A stretch of 64,000 nucleotides of DNA from Mannheimia glucosida (GCF_046267875.1 NZ_CP176502.1:2232001-2296000); one strand, 5' to 3'. Positions 8,539-17,776 are shown, numbered from the stretch's first letter. Notes: a model not told the origin generated them from the letters alone. Program-made: numbers and translations.

Positions 8539-10293
8539 TTATTTTTCTATTTGACGTTTTCCGCCGAATGTAATACTGACTTTATCTTTATCCGTTTCTG
8601 CACTATGTACAATGCCACCTAATTCCGTCGCCTTAGGGCCATAAAAACCCCCTTCAAATTGAGCATTCATATGCACTACCGTGCCACCATTCGTACTTTT
8701 CGGATCAATATTAAAGCCGGAGTCGTTAGTTTTGGCTGTACCTGCAAAACCATTGCCTTTTACCTCACCTTCAAGTGTCAGCATTGGGCGTTCTTCAACA
8801 CCATCATTAGCAATCAGTTTGCCATTGATTTTTTTATTAGCAAAATCAACATCAAAGAGTGAACGAGTACCACTTTCGCTGTTACTTGGCGATTCAGCCC
8901 CTGCCGAGCCAGATTTACTGTACATTACCCCGTCCCAAGTACCTCGATATTTTACTGTCCCTGTTGGCAAATCTGCCACAGCTGTACGTTCTCCTACTAA
9001 ATATTGGTGAGCAGTATCACTATTATTATTTCCCTCGCTATAAATCCCAAATTTGACATAATCTAAATTATTACAGCAGACTGAAACTCGATACGTTTTA
9101 CCATCAATAGTACGGGTAACCAAATCATCAAATTTCATCTCGGCAAAGCTTTTTTTGCCTTCCGCAATAAGTGGAATCTGCTTATTGTTAATAATCAAAT
9201 GTGTCGCATTCCCGAAAGTATCCATCTCAGATTTATTTAAATCTTTAAGTTTAATTTTGAAAGCATCAAAGGCAGATTCACTATCATTTTTTTTAGCATC
9301 TCGTTTGCCAGCAAAAACAACAAATACCGACTTATCATCAGCTAAGAATTTACCGGCAAGTTCTTGAGCCTCCCCACCAAAAAATCCACCTTCAAGTGTC
9401 GTAGAGCTTTTACCAAAATAAGGATCATTGGCATTTTTTGCGTTTGCTTTACCAGAAAAGCGATTACCTTTAATTTTTGCATCAATATCGTAAATTGGTG
9501 TAATTTTTTGCTCTTTGCTACGACTAACATACCCATTACGAACCAATGTTCCAGTTAAAGTTTTATTAGCAAAATCAGCCGTAAATTCTCCTGTATGCCC
9601 CATTGGTTTTGTAGAATCATCAACATTAATATCGTGACTATTTTCCGGTATGGCGCCAATATTGATGCCTGCGGAATCAGAAAAATATTTACTATCTCTC
9701 CCTTTTCTCGCATCGGTAGTAAAATCCCAATATCCTTTATAAGTAGCTTTTTGAGTAGGTATTGCTTTTGCCGGCTCTGTACCTAAATAGTAAACATACC
9801 CATGTGCACCTATTCTCAAAATTTCGTTAGACTTTATTTCAGGTTTTGCACCAGAATGCAGAACATAGCCGGAACGGACAAAATTAAAATCTCTAGTATG
9901 CAACTTATGATTTCCATCATGAGTATGGCTAAATCCATCATCACTACTACCGTACTTTTTAACCTCTTCTTCATGCGGAATTTTTGTCAGATCTCCAGTA
10001 ATCTCTGTTATATCACCAATAGGGGCTACATCTTCCCTCCCCTTCGGATGGAGATTACGACGCGGAATTTTGGCTGAAAAACCAAACCCCGGCTGCAATA
10101 AAGCTTCAGCTTCAGAAGCGCTTACTGTACGTCTTGCGTTACTATTATCATCTTGTAAACTTGGCTTTTTGGGGGTAGTTTGCGTTTGAGATTCAACTTT
10201 GGCAGATTGAACATCAAAGCTTCCACCATTTGAGGAACAAGCAGCAAGTAGCGCCGCATTAAGCAGTACAAAACTACTTTTAATTTTAAACAT
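8539..10293 (-). CDS. tbpB: Transferrin-binding protein B, surface lipoprotein
   Basis: Surface-anchored bilobed lipoprotein that captures iron-loaded transferrin and hands it to TbpA. The 584-residue product has a lipoprotein signal peptide with lipobox LLAAC, Cys19 being the lipidated residue, and a low-complexity linker rich in Ser, Lys and Pro. Two homologous lobes are marked by repeated barrel signatures: LEGGFFGGEAQELAGKF in the N-lobe and FEGGFYGPKATELGG near the C-terminus. A Fur box lies 25-43 bases upstream of the start, so the operon is expected to be induced by iron limitation. TbpB is usually a variable antigen. tbpA follows in the usual gene order. Confidence 0.95.
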   Translation of the reverse strand: MFKIKSSFVLLNAALLAACSSNGGSFDVQSAKVESQTQTTPKKPSLQDDNSNARRTVSASEAEALLQPGFGFSAKIPRRNLHPKGREDVAPIGDITEITGDLTKIPHEEEVKKYGSSDDGFSHTHDGNHKLHTRDFNFVRSGYVLHSGAKPEIKSNEILRIGAHGYVYYLGTEPAKAIPTQKATYKGYWDFTTDARKGRDSKYFSDSAGINIGAIPENSHDINVDDSTKPMGHTGEFTADFANKTLTGTLVRNGYVSRSKEQKITPIYDIDAKIKGNRFSGKANAKNANDPYFGKSSTTLEGGFFGGEAQELAGKFLADDKSVFVVFAGKRDAKKNDSESAFDAFKIKLKDLNKSEMDTFGNATHLIINNKQIPLIAEGKKSFAEMKFDDLVTRTIDGKTYRVSVCCNNLDYVKFGIYSEGNNNSDTAHQYLVGERTAVADLPTGTVKYRGTWDGVMYSKSGSAGAESPSNSESGTRSLFDVDFANKKINGKLIANDGVEERPMLTLEGEVKGNGFAGTAKTNDSGFNIDPKSTNGGTVVHMNAQFEGGFYGPKATELGGIVHSAETDKDKVSITFGGKRQIEK

Positions 10294-10317
10294 AATGTCT
10301 CCTTTTAAATATCTTTA

Positions 10318-10336
10318 TGAAATAATAATCATTATC
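10318..10336 (-). promoter_or_regulatory. Fur box upstream of tbpB
   Basis: The sequence matches the 19-base Fur consensus at 15 of 19 positions, with a perfect 12-base run ATAATCATTATC at 10325-10336. It lies just upstream of tbpB. Iron-bound Fur would repress tbpBA here. Confidence 0.8.
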
Positions 10337-10512
10337 ATTTTAATTTATTATGTAAACTAATGTAAAGGTTTGAACTTTATTATTTTCAGGATCATGTTAA
10401 TCATTTCAAGGTGGAAACGCTTGTTTTTAGATTAGATAAAAAATAAGGAGGGCCGAAATAGAGGGTATACAGAAAGTGCTTATAGCCAAAAAATAGTCTA
10501 TTGTTATTGAAT

Positions 10513-10569
10513 ACAAGCGGTCTATTTTGTCACATTTTTGCCAAATTTGGTTAAAAACCAACCGCTTGT
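10513..10569. repeat. Inverted USS pair
   Basis: ACAAGCGGT (10513-10521) faces ACCGCTTGT (10561-10569) across a 39-base AT-rich spacer, in the gap between tbpB and rnt. The pair can fold as a hairpin. Confidence 0.85.
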
Positions 10570-10604
10570 AATCTTAACTGAATATAGATAGTTCTTTATT
10601 TTTT

Positions 10605-10700
10605 CTACAGATCTACAGGGTTGGGTTTACCGCAGAATTGTACTTGCCAGTAACCATCATCAGCGCCCGATAGTCTACAGAAAAAGTAGGAGAAACTGTG
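10605..10700 (-). pseudogene. Unassigned coding remnant downstream of rnt
   Basis: A minus-strand open stretch of 31 codons ends in TAG and has an in-frame TAA immediately before it and no start codon. It encodes a non-repetitive peptide including GADDGYWQVQFCGKPNPVDL, with protein-like composition unlike the surrounding AT-rich spacer. I do not recognise the family. It may be the decayed C-terminus of a lost gene, or chance; the rest of 10337-10723 holds only a USS pair. Confidence 0.3.
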
Positions 10701-10723
10701 TTAATGTGATGAAATAAAGAACG

Positions 10724-11371
10724 TCAATCAACTAATAGTGGAAAACCGCCCAAATCTTTTAGGCGATTAACCATTGCACAGAAAAGTTCTGCCGTGCGCT
10801 CGGTATCATACAACGCAGAATGCGCTTGCTTACCGTCAAACGGGATTTTTGCCACTTGGCAGGCTTTTACCAACACGGTTTGCCCATACATAAAACCGGC
10901 AAGGGTAGCGGTATCAAACATCGCAAAAGGGTGAAAAGGATCACGCTTGGCATTAATTCGTTTAATCGCAGCCTGTAAAAAGCCCTGATCGAACGCGGCA
11001 TTGTGGGCAACAATCACCGCCCGTTGGCAGCCTTCCTCCTTCATTGCTTTGCGAACCATTTTGAACATTTCCGGAATCGCAATATTCTCCGCAACCGCAC
11101 CTCTTAGAGGGTTATCAATATCAATCCCGTTGAATTTTAATGATTCAGGATTAATATTCGCCCCTTCAAATGGCGCAATATGAAAATGGCATTGTTGATC
11201 CGGCATTAGATAACCTTGCTCGTCCATTTTTAAAGTAATTGCCGCCAATTCCAATAAGGCATCAGTTTGGGCATTTAAGCCTGCTGTTTCCACATCAATC
11301 ACAACCGGTAAATAGCCACGAAAACGATGCTTTAATAATTTATAATCTATTTGTTCCGTTGTCTGTTCCAT
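10724..11371 (-). CDS. rnt: Ribonuclease T
   Basis: DEDDh 3'-5' exonuclease that trims the 3' ends of tRNA and other stable RNAs. The 215-residue product equals E. coli RNase T in length. Catalytic residues are visible: Asp26 and Glu28 in VVIDVETAGL, Asp128 in VAHNAAFDQGFL, and His184 and Asp189 in HSALYDTERT. It forms a homodimer in characterised species. A USS pair separates it from the upstream gloA on the same strand. Confidence 0.97.
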   Translation of the reverse strand: MEQTTEQIDYKLLKHRFRGYLPVVIDVETAGLNAQTDALLELAAITLKMDEQGYLMPDQQCHFHIAPFEGANINPESLKFNGIDIDNPLRGAVAENIAIPEMFKMVRKAMKEEGCQRAVIVAHNAAFDQGFLQAAIKRINAKRDPFHPFAMFDTATLAGFMYGQTVLVKACQVAKIPFDGKQAHSALYDTERTAELFCAMVNRLKDLGGFPLLVD

Positions 11372-11390
11372 TTATCTATCAACCTAAAAT

Positions 11391-11436
11391 ACAAGCGGTC
11401 TGATTTGCAAAATTTTTTACAAATCCGACCGCTTGA
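11391..11436. repeat. Inverted USS pair (one arm imperfect)
   Basis: ACAAGCGGT (11391-11399) faces ACCGCTTGA (11428-11436, 8 of 9 matches). The arms extend with GGTCTGATTTG and CAAATCCGACC, so the pair can form a hairpin between gloA and rnt. Confidence 0.8.
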
Positions 11437-11455
11437 ATATTCATATTCGCAAAAA

Positions 11456-11863
11456 TTAGTTTCCTAACGCTGCTTTCGCATCTTTATTCTCAATAAATTC
11501 GATTTTATAACCGTCCGGATCTTCAGCAAAGGCAATCACAGTTGTTCCACCCAATACCGGGCCCGGCTCACGGGTAATTTTACCGCCGGCTGCACGCACG
11601 TCTTCAATGGTTTTGTAAATATCATCAACGCCTAACGCAATATGCCCATAAGCCGTACCGAGTTCATATTTATCCACACCCCAGTTATAAGTCAGCTCAA
11701 TCACCGCACTTTCGCTTTCATCAGCATAGCCTAAAAAAGCGAGCGAGTATTTATACTGTTCGTTCTCACTTCTACGCAATAAGCGCATACCTAACACATC
11801 GGTATAAAACTTAATTGAGCGCTCTAAATCTCCAACTCGTAACATTGTATGTAAAATTCGCAT
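11456..11863 (-). CDS. gloA: Lactoylglutathione lyase (glyoxalase I)
   Basis: Isomerises the methylglyoxal-glutathione hemithioacetal to S-lactoylglutathione in detoxification. The 135-residue protein has all four metal ligands of the Ni(II)-type bacterial enzyme at E. coli numbering: His5 in MRILH, Glu56 in AVIELTYNWG, His74 in YGHIALGV and Glu122 in YKIEFI. It matches the E. coli enzyme in length. The gene is single; a USS pair lies downstream of it. Confidence 0.97.
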   Translation of the reverse strand: MRILHTMLRVGDLERSIKFYTDVLGMRLLRRSENEQYKYSLAFLGYADESESAVIELTYNWGVDKYELGTAYGHIALGVDDIYKTIEDVRAAGGKITREPGPVLGGTTVIAFAEDPDGYKIEFIENKDAKAALGN

Positions 11864-11952
11864 ATTTTCTTCCCCCTGAAGTTAAAAAACGACCCCTATT
11901 ATGGCATAATCTTGGCTTAAAATCATTTTCTTTACACCTTTTGGGATTATTT

Positions 11953-12768
11953 ATGGCTCACGATCACGATTCGCCGTCAAAACTTGAAATTTCAACCCAC
12001 GCTGCACTGCCAATGGTATTAATGCTGTTTATTGAAATGGCTCTTAACTTCTACTCTGCACCGAAAAATTCAATTTTTATTTCTCCTTACTTATTGGCGT
12101 TTTTCGTGACCTCATTAATCAGCTTTTTAGTGCTATGGAAAGGCGAAATCTGCCGAGGACAAGCCAGCCGTTTAAGCTTTATTTTACCCTTTTTACTTAT
12201 TTTCGCCGTAGGGAATTTCCTTTATTCCATAGGCTTTACGCCAAAGCATAACCCAATGGCGGTGGCAAGCATTGCTGCAGTTTTTGCCTGCTTAATCTAC
12301 TTCCGCCTGCCGGAAGATCAAACCTTATATAACACATTGATGTATTGTGGTTTGGCTATATCAAGTATTGGTATTATCCAATATTTAGCCATTTATTGGT
12401 TTGAACTGCCTTCATTGTTTAACGGGATTCGAGCCAACAATTTCGCCCAAGTGCTGTTAGGCATTTTATTAGCCGGCTGGTATTTAATGTTAGCGAAAAG
12501 CCGTTTAGATGTTTTCCTCAAGCTATTAGTCAAAGCAGCCCTTGTAGTGCTAATCCTCAATTATTGCTGGACAGCTTTTGTGCTTTATCAACATCTACAA
12601 ATTATGCCTGATATGCCATTGCTTTCATTTAGCATCTATTTTGCAGCACAATTTGTGATTTTATTGATGTTGGCGTGGTTATTACTTGGAAAAAACATCA
12701 AAAATCCGACCGCTTGGACAGTTGCTACGCTGTTAGCGATTTTATACCCTTTCGCTAATGTAGTCTGA
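11953..12768 (+). CDS. Multi-pass inner membrane protein of unknown function, linked to ydbH
   Basis: Start chosen at ATG 11953 (271 residues); an upstream extension would overlap gloA on the opposite strand. About nine hydrophobic segments are visible, for example in residues 18-36, 43-63, 75-95 and 220-245, and the short N-terminus MAHDHDSPS is His/Asp rich. No catalytic motif is recognised. Its TGA lies 3 bases before the ATG of ydbH, so translation is probably coupled. The position suggests, but does not prove, a role as inner-membrane partner of the YdbH-YnbE lipid bridge. Confidence 0.85.
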   Translation: MAHDHDSPSKLEISTHAALPMVLMLFIEMALNFYSAPKNSIFISPYLLAFFVTSLISFLVLWKGEICRGQASRLSFILPFLLIFAVGNFLYSIGFTPKHNPMAVASIAAVFACLIYFRLPEDQTLYNTLMYCGLAISSIGIIQYLAIYWFELPSLFNGIRANNFAQVLLGILLAGWYLMLAKSRLDVFLKLLVKAALVVLILNYCWTAFVLYQHLQIMPDMPLLSFSIYFAAQFVILLMLAWLLLGKNIKNPTAWTVATLLAILYPFANVV

Positions 12769-12771
12769 TTT

Positions 12772-15480
12772 ATGAAACGGGCATTAAAATTTTTCGGCAT
12801 TGCAACCGTTCTATCTGTTGCGGCAATCTACTATTTTTTAATGCCCAGCCACTATCTTGCCACGCCGATTAACTGGATTTTGCCGAAAGCGTGGAAAGTT
12901 CAACTCCCACAAGGCTTAAACCTGAATTGGCAAGGCTCATCACTTGCTCAATTTCAACTCTCTTATCGAGATTGCCCGCTACTAAGTGCCGATAAAACCG
13001 ATTTGGGTTGGATTGAGAAAAACCATCTTTCTGTCGATAAATTGGATATTGATTACCGCTGCCTTGCCTTGTTTCCACAAAATGAACACAGCAATTCCGA
13101 CACTTCACTCAACGCATTGCTGGCGGTCATTCCTGATGGCGAAGCGACTATCCACTCCCTTAACTGGAAAAATTTGCCTACCGATTTCAACCCAAGACTT
13201 CAGCGGCTTTTTGAGCAAACAGCTATTAAACTCTCACTTTCAAAAGGTGAAATTCAGGCAACTGCCGCTCAACAAGCGGTCAAATTTGCAGCAAATTTTG
13301 CAAATGGGCGGTTGAATGCCGATTTATCATATCAACCGAATGAAAAAGAACAGCATAATCTTAGGCTTTCAGCAGAAATTGAGGACAATTTTACCCAACT
13401 GCCGCCCACTATTTCCGCTGAATATGATTGGCAATTATCTGATGAAATCATCGCCAATAAAGCCTTGCAAAAAGGGCGTTCCACTCTCAATTGGCACAAA
13501 AATGCCGAACACAAATTGCAAGGCAGCTGGCAGGTTGAACTTGCCGAAAGTGAAAACAATAAACTGGATTTTCCGTTTCTGTTTGATCGCAAAAGCCTAG
13601 AAATTCAGCAAGGGTGGTTTGATTGGCACTTAACCAAACAATTTCCGCTTCACGGATTTGTTACAGCCAAATTAACGCCGCAGTCCTTTACCGATAAGCT
13701 GTTTTTTCCGCTCAAAACCGATATTCGTATCAGTTTGCTTTCCCAAAACAGTTGGGGTAAAGGCAATATTGTGATCTCTAATTCAGAGGGAGAAATCAGC
13801 GAAAAAGGGTTAAATTTACCGCTTCGTTTGACGGGTAATATTAAGCACGGCAATTTTATTCTTTACAGCAGTATTCCGCTGGATTTTCAAGGTAATTTTG
13901 ACGATTTAAGCGTAAAATTTTTACCTAGCTCCCTACTTCGTTTGACAGGAAAAGAACGGTATTTAACTATTGAAGATTTACGTTTTCCGCTTGCCGGAAT
14001 TAAAATCGACAAGCACGGAATTCACGGGCGATTACACGCTATTCTTCGAGGGCAAAGCCCAGATTTTAACAATATAGAGTTCCACTTAGACGGACAAGCA
14101 CAAAATTTTAAAGCCGGGGCGTTAGATTTTTTCCAAGATCCGAAAGAGCCTAATGCAGTAAAAGACAGTTGGAAATGGCGAATTTGGGGAAGCTCCAATC
14201 TTAAAGCTTTTAACAGCAAGGTCAATTTAAGCGGACGGGGGCAATGGCATAAACATACCGTGCAACTTAACGAATTGAGGGGCGAGTTATCCTCGGTTCG
14301 GCTTGATGGCACAACCATTCCCAAAACAGAGCTAACCAACACCCAAGCAATTCAATTTAATATCAAAAAATTCACGCTTGCCGGAGCGATTCAGCTCAAA
14401 TCCCCTGAAATTAAGTTTGATTACGGCGGGCTACTGCCAAAACCACAAGTAAAACTGGCTTTTAACGGCGAGTTAGAGAACCTGAATTTCAAAGGGACGG
14501 TGAATACTTCCGAACTCGGCCCGCTTAGATTATTTGCCCGCCGACAATTAACCGCAAATGCCAGCCAAATTATCGGCAAACTCTATTGGCTAGAGCAGTC
14601 TGCACAAGGCTTTCAGCCACTTTTTCCATTCCGTAGCCAATGGATAATTAATAACGGCACAATTCGTGGCGAAACGGCATTTACCGCCAGTGCAGAAAAA
14701 GGCTTAATTGCGGGAGGACATTTAGCCATTCGCAACGGCGGCTTATCCTTACCTAATGGCGAGGCAAAAGGGATTGAATTTTCGCTTCCCTACCGCTACC
14801 AAAACGGACGCTTTCATTTCGGAGCCAAAAAACCGCTTGATGTAAAAATTGCCCAAATCAAACTGGGGGATTTAGCATTAGATAACGCTTCAATGAAACT
14901 CAACGGTTACTACCCTTATACCAAGGCGAAGCCATTGAATTTAAATCAATTATCCTTTGATTTGTTTGGCGGTAAACTGAATGTAAAACGCTTTGCCTTA
15001 CCACAAACCGAACTGGCTTACCTGAATTTAGAGCGGATTGACTTTGAGCAAATTTTGCAATTTATGCAATATCAGCAAATTGATCTCAAAGGCAAAGCCA
15101 ACGCTATCTTGCCGTTTTGGTTAAGCGGAAAACCTTGCTATATTTGCGATGGCTTACTGACACAGGCGGAAACTTCCTATTTAACCTTTACCCCTGAATT
15201 GTTGTCAGAAATGCAGAAAAGTGGTTACACCGAGCAAATTTTGTTACATTTGGTAGATAAAAGCACGATTAATGATTTTCGCAGTCTGATTAATGTCGGG
15301 CCGAAAGGCGATTTAGTATTAGACGGAAAATTAAAATTATCTTCCAATCAAAATAAATCAAAAGTGAATTTAAACTATAATCACCGAGAAAATATGTTTG
15401 ATTTGTGGCACTTAATTAACTATGGCTCACAATTTGAACAAAAATTAGAAAATTACCTCTATCAAAAACTGGATCGATAG
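12772..15480 (+). CDS. ydbH: YdbH-family AsmA-like intermembrane lipid transport protein
   Basis: In E. coli YdbH is one of three redundant AsmA-like proteins (with TamB and YhdP) that bridge inner and outer membrane for phospholipid transport. The 902-residue product has one N-terminal membrane anchor (about 7-26) followed by a long, repetitive beta-rich periplasmic region without cysteine-rich or enzymatic motifs. The C-terminal YdbH domain includes LDLFGGKLNV-like and LDGKLKLSSNQ segments. It is followed 20 bases later by ynbE, the usual partner. The third E. coli gene, ydbL, is absent. It contains an exact USS at 13272-13280 encoding Gln-Ala-Val. Confidence 0.88.
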   Translation: MKRALKFFGIATVLSVAAIYYFLMPSHYLATPINWILPKAWKVQLPQGLNLNWQGSSLAQFQLSYRDCPLLSADKTDLGWIEKNHLSVDKLDIDYRCLALFPQNEHSNSDTSLNALLAVIPDGEATIHSLNWKNLPTDFNPRLQRLFEQTAIKLSLSKGEIQATAAQQAVKFAANFANGRLNADLSYQPNEKEQHNLRLSAEIEDNFTQLPPTISAEYDWQLSDEIIANKALQKGRSTLNWHKNAEHKLQGSWQVELAESENNKLDFPFLFDRKSLEIQQGWFDWHLTKQFPLHGFVTAKLTPQSFTDKLFFPLKTDIRISLLSQNSWGKGNIVISNSEGEISEKGLNLPLRLTGNIKHGNFILYSSIPLDFQGNFDDLSVKFLPSSLLRLTGKERYLTIEDLRFPLAGIKIDKHGIHGRLHAILRGQSPDFNNIEFHLDGQAQNFKAGALDFFQDPKEPNAVKDSWKWRIWGSSNLKAFNSKVNLSGRGQWHKHTVQLNELRGELSSVRLDGTTIPKTELTNTQAIQFNIKKFTLAGAIQLKSPEIKFDYGGLLPKPQVKLAFNGELENLNFKGTVNTSELGPLRLFARRQLTANASQIIGKLYWLEQSAQGFQPLFPFRSQWIINNGTIRGETAFTASAEKGLIAGGHLAIRNGGLSLPNGEAKGIEFSLPYRYQNGRFHFGAKKPLDVKIAQIKLGDLALDNASMKLNGYYPYTKAKPLNLNQLSFDLFGGKLNVKRFALPQTELAYLNLERIDFEQILQFMQYQQIDLKGKANAILPFWLSGKPCYICDGLLTQAETSYLTFTPELLSEMQKSGYTEQILLHLVDKSTINDFRSLINVGPKGDLVLDGKLKLSSNQNKSKVNLNYNHRENMFDLWHLINYGSQFEQKLENYLYQKLDR

Positions 15481-15500
15481 CGATAAAGAATGGAATAAAT

Positions 15501-15695
15501 ATGAAACCGTCCACATTTTATTTTGCAATATTTTTACTGAATTTGACCGCTTGTACGCCGAAAGTACAGCTTGAAACGCCAAGTGAAGGCATTACGATTA
15601 ATATGAATGTGGTCGTTGATCACCGCATTGATGTGAAGATGGACGAGAAATCCCGAGCGGTGATCACCAAAAGTGAAAACAAAACGAAGAATTAG
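15501..15695 (+). CDS. ynbE: YnbE-family outer membrane lipoprotein
   Basis: Small lipoprotein of 64 residues that in E. coli forms the outer-membrane end of the YdbH bridge. The signal peptide ends in lipobox LTAC with Cys18; the mature part has the YnbE signature ITINMNVVVDHRIDVKMD. The codons for Thr-Ala-Cys are exactly the USS ACCGCTTGT (15546-15554). It directly follows ydbH and overlaps the convergent folK stop by 4 bases. Confidence 0.87.
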   Translation: MKPSTFYFAIFLLNLTACTPKVQLETPSEGITINMNVVVDHRIDVKMDEKSRAVITKSENKTKN

Positions 15696-16168
15696 CTGAA
15701 AATGACCATTTGATGATCTTTAAATTGTTGATAAATATCGGCTAATTTTTCCCCTGTCGGTAGTACTAAATCAGGCGTTAAATCAAACATTGGCACAATC
15801 ACAAATTCCCGATTTTTCATCTCGATATGCGGCACGGTTAAACGCTCGGTTTGAATTTGCTGGTTGCCGTATAAAATAATATCCAGATCTAAGGTTCGCT
15901 CTCCCCAACGGCGTACACGCACCCTGCCCTGTTCGTTTTCAATGCTTTGCAATTTATCCAGTAATGCTGTGGGCGATAAGTCGGTGCTAAATTTCGCTAC
16001 CGCATTGACATAATCAGGCTGATCTTGCGGCCCGACAGGCTTTGAGCCGTAAAATGGGCTGATTTCAAACTCATTTGCAAATTTTTTCAATTTTTCGACC
16101 GCTTGTTTAAGCTGTTCAAGCGGATTATCAAGGTTTGATCCTAAGGCGATATAGACTGTTTCCATCAT
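15692..16168 (-). CDS. folK: 2-amino-4-hydroxy-6-hydroxymethyldihydropteridine pyrophosphokinase
   Basis: Transfers pyrophosphate from ATP to the pterin in folate biosynthesis. The 158-residue product has the HPPK motifs YIALGSNLDNPLEQL, YGSKPVGPQDQPDYVNAV, and RRWGERTLDLDIILYG. Two adjacent ATG codons (16168 and 16165) are possible starts. It is downstream of pcnB as in E. coli (dksA-...-pcnB-folK). A palindromic repeat lies between the two genes. An internal USS (16098-16106) encodes Gln-Ala-Val in KQAVEK. Confidence 0.96.
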   Translation of the reverse strand: MMETVYIALGSNLDNPLEQLKQAVEKLKKFANEFEISPFYGSKPVGPQDQPDYVNAVAKFSTDLSPTALLDKLQSIENEQGRVRVRRWGERTLDLDIILYGNQQIQTERLTVPHIEMKNREFVIVPMFDLTPDLVLPTGEKLADIYQQFKDHQMVIFS

Positions 16169-16184
16169 TTTCCTTTCCTAAAAA

Positions 16185-16251
16185 GTAGGGGCTAAAAATC
16201 TTTCACCCTAAATAATATTTAAAATAAGGGCGAAAAATTTTTCGCCCCTAC
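16185..16251. repeat. REP-like palindromic element between folK and pcnB
   Basis: Two 25-base arms (16185-16209 and 16227-16251) form an imperfect inverted repeat with a 17-base AT loop. The arms start with GTAGGGGC and end with GCCCCTAC. Read as minus-strand RNA, two of the three differences are G-U wobbles, so it folds as a long hairpin. It may modulate folK after pcnB, and looks like a dispersed repeat. Confidence 0.7.
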
Positions 16252-16255
16252 CATA

Positions 16256-17776
16256 TTATTCTGCTTTCGCAGATTTTGATTTTTTCTTAAAGGTTCTGCG
16301 GCGACGTTTTTTCTTCGCTTCAGGTTGAACATTCGGTAAATGACGAACCGATTTCAGCAATTCAGTACGCTGACCGTCATTGCTAAATTGGTATTCGTGC
16401 CACCAAGCGGAAAGTTCGACCAAATCGCCGCCTTCAATTTCTGCACGCATCACTAATAAATCAAACCCTGCACGGAATTTGACGTGTTCAAGGGTTTGTT
16501 GCGGTCGGTTGCCACTTCGTTTCATCATCTGAAATTGCAATGCCCAAATATCTCGAATGACTGAAGTGTGTCTGCGGTGCAACGCAATCGCCTTGCAACT
16601 TTCCGCCAGCACATCATTTGCTGCCAGCATCATTGCATCGTGGCTGTTGAAGCCACCTTCGTTTTTAAGCTGCTCCATTTTCTCCCGGAGCGGATACCAA
16701 AGTAGTGCAGCAAATAAAAACGCAGGATTTACCGGTAATTTATCGGCAATTCGCTCATCAGTTGAATTTAACGCTTTGGTAATCATTCTTTCGGCATAGG
16801 AATCACCTTTGGCAGTAAAAAATGCCGGCAATACCGGAAACAAGAATTGCCATAGTTCATATTCACGCAAAAGCTGATAAGTTTTCAGCCCTGCACCGGT
16901 TTGTAATAATTTGAGTGATTCATCAAACAAACGGGCTGCCGGAATGTTGGTTAACAACACAGCCATATCCCGAATTGGGGAGGCAGTGGCTTTATCCAAG
17001 AACATATCCAACTTCGCCATAAAACGAACGGCTCGCAACATTCTCACCGGATCTTCTTGGTAACGAATAGTAGGCTCTCCGATAAGCGAAAGTTTACCTG
17101 CTCGTAAGTCTTCAATGCCGTTGAAGAAATCAAAAATAAGATTGCGTTTTATATCGTAATATAAGGCGTTTACGGTGAAATCACGGCGCTCTGCATCTTC
17201 ACGGAGCGTACCGTAAACATTATCACGCAGTAGCATTCCTTCATCGCTGACTTTAGAAATTTTGTCATTGCGATGAGATTCGTGTCCAGCACGGAAAGTC
17301 GCCACTTCAAAAATTTCACGACCATACACAATATGTGCTAAGCGGAAACGACGACCAATTAAACGGCATTGTCTGCCAAAAATACGCTGAATTTCTTCAG
17401 GTCTCGCATTAGTCGCAATATCGAAATCTTTAGGCTTTTTCTCCAAGAGTAGATCTCGAATACAGCCACCTACAATATAAGCTTCATAACCGGCAATCTG
17501 CAATTTATCGACAATCGAAATTGCATTTTTAGGAAAATCCTTCGGGCTAATTCCATATTGGCTGGCATTTACTGCAAATTTCTTGTGTAACAAATGAGAA
17601 GGAGGATTATCTTGTTGTTTCTTCCCACTCTTGTGAAGTTTATTCTCTGTGATTTTAGGCTCTGAGCGTTTAGGACGATGATTTTTTAGCTCAGTCCTTT
17701 TTTCACTCACTACTTTTTCATTTTTCTGAGCCGACTTTTTAGGCTTCGAAAATAATGATTTAATATAATTAAAAAT
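16256..17776 (-). CDS. pcnB: Poly(A) polymerase I, probable AUU start
   Basis: Adds 3' poly(A) tails that target RNA for decay. Nucleotidyltransferase motifs are IVGGCIRDLLLEKKPKDFD (with the two catalytic Asp), LIGRRFRLAHI and RRDFTVNALYYD; the C-terminus is Arg/Lys-rich. From the first conventional start (GTG 17710) it is 484 residues, with no good ribosome site. The frame stays open upstream to 17785. Two ATT codons (17779, 17776) follow AGAGGTG, the second with a 6-base gap after AGAGG. The extension FNYIKSLFSKPKK resembles the E. coli PcnB N-terminus, which is known to start at AUU. I therefore place the start at 17776 (506 residues). Confidence 0.9.
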   Translation of the reverse strand: MFNYIKSLFSKPKKSAQKNEKVVSEKRTELKNHRPKRSEPKITENKLHKSGKKQQDNPPSHLLHKKFAVNASQYGISPKDFPKNAISIVDKLQIAGYEAYIVGGCIRDLLLEKKPKDFDIATNARPEEIQRIFGRQCRLIGRRFRLAHIVYGREIFEVATFRAGHESHRNDKISKVSDEGMLLRDNVYGTLREDAERRDFTVNALYYDIKRNLIFDFFNGIEDLRAGKLSLIGEPTIRYQEDPVRMLRAVRFMAKLDMFLDKATASPIRDMAVLLTNIPAARLFDESLKLLQTGAGLKTYQLLREYELWQFLFPVLPAFFTAKGDSYAERMITKALNSTDERIADKLPVNPAFLFAALLWYPLREKMEQLKNEGGFNSHDAMMLAANDVLAESCKAIALHRRHTSVIRDIWALQFQMMKRSGNRPQQTLEHVKFRAGFDLLVMRAEIEGGDLVELSAWWHEYQFSNDGQRTELLKSVRHLPNVQPEAKKKRRRRTFKKKSKSAKAE

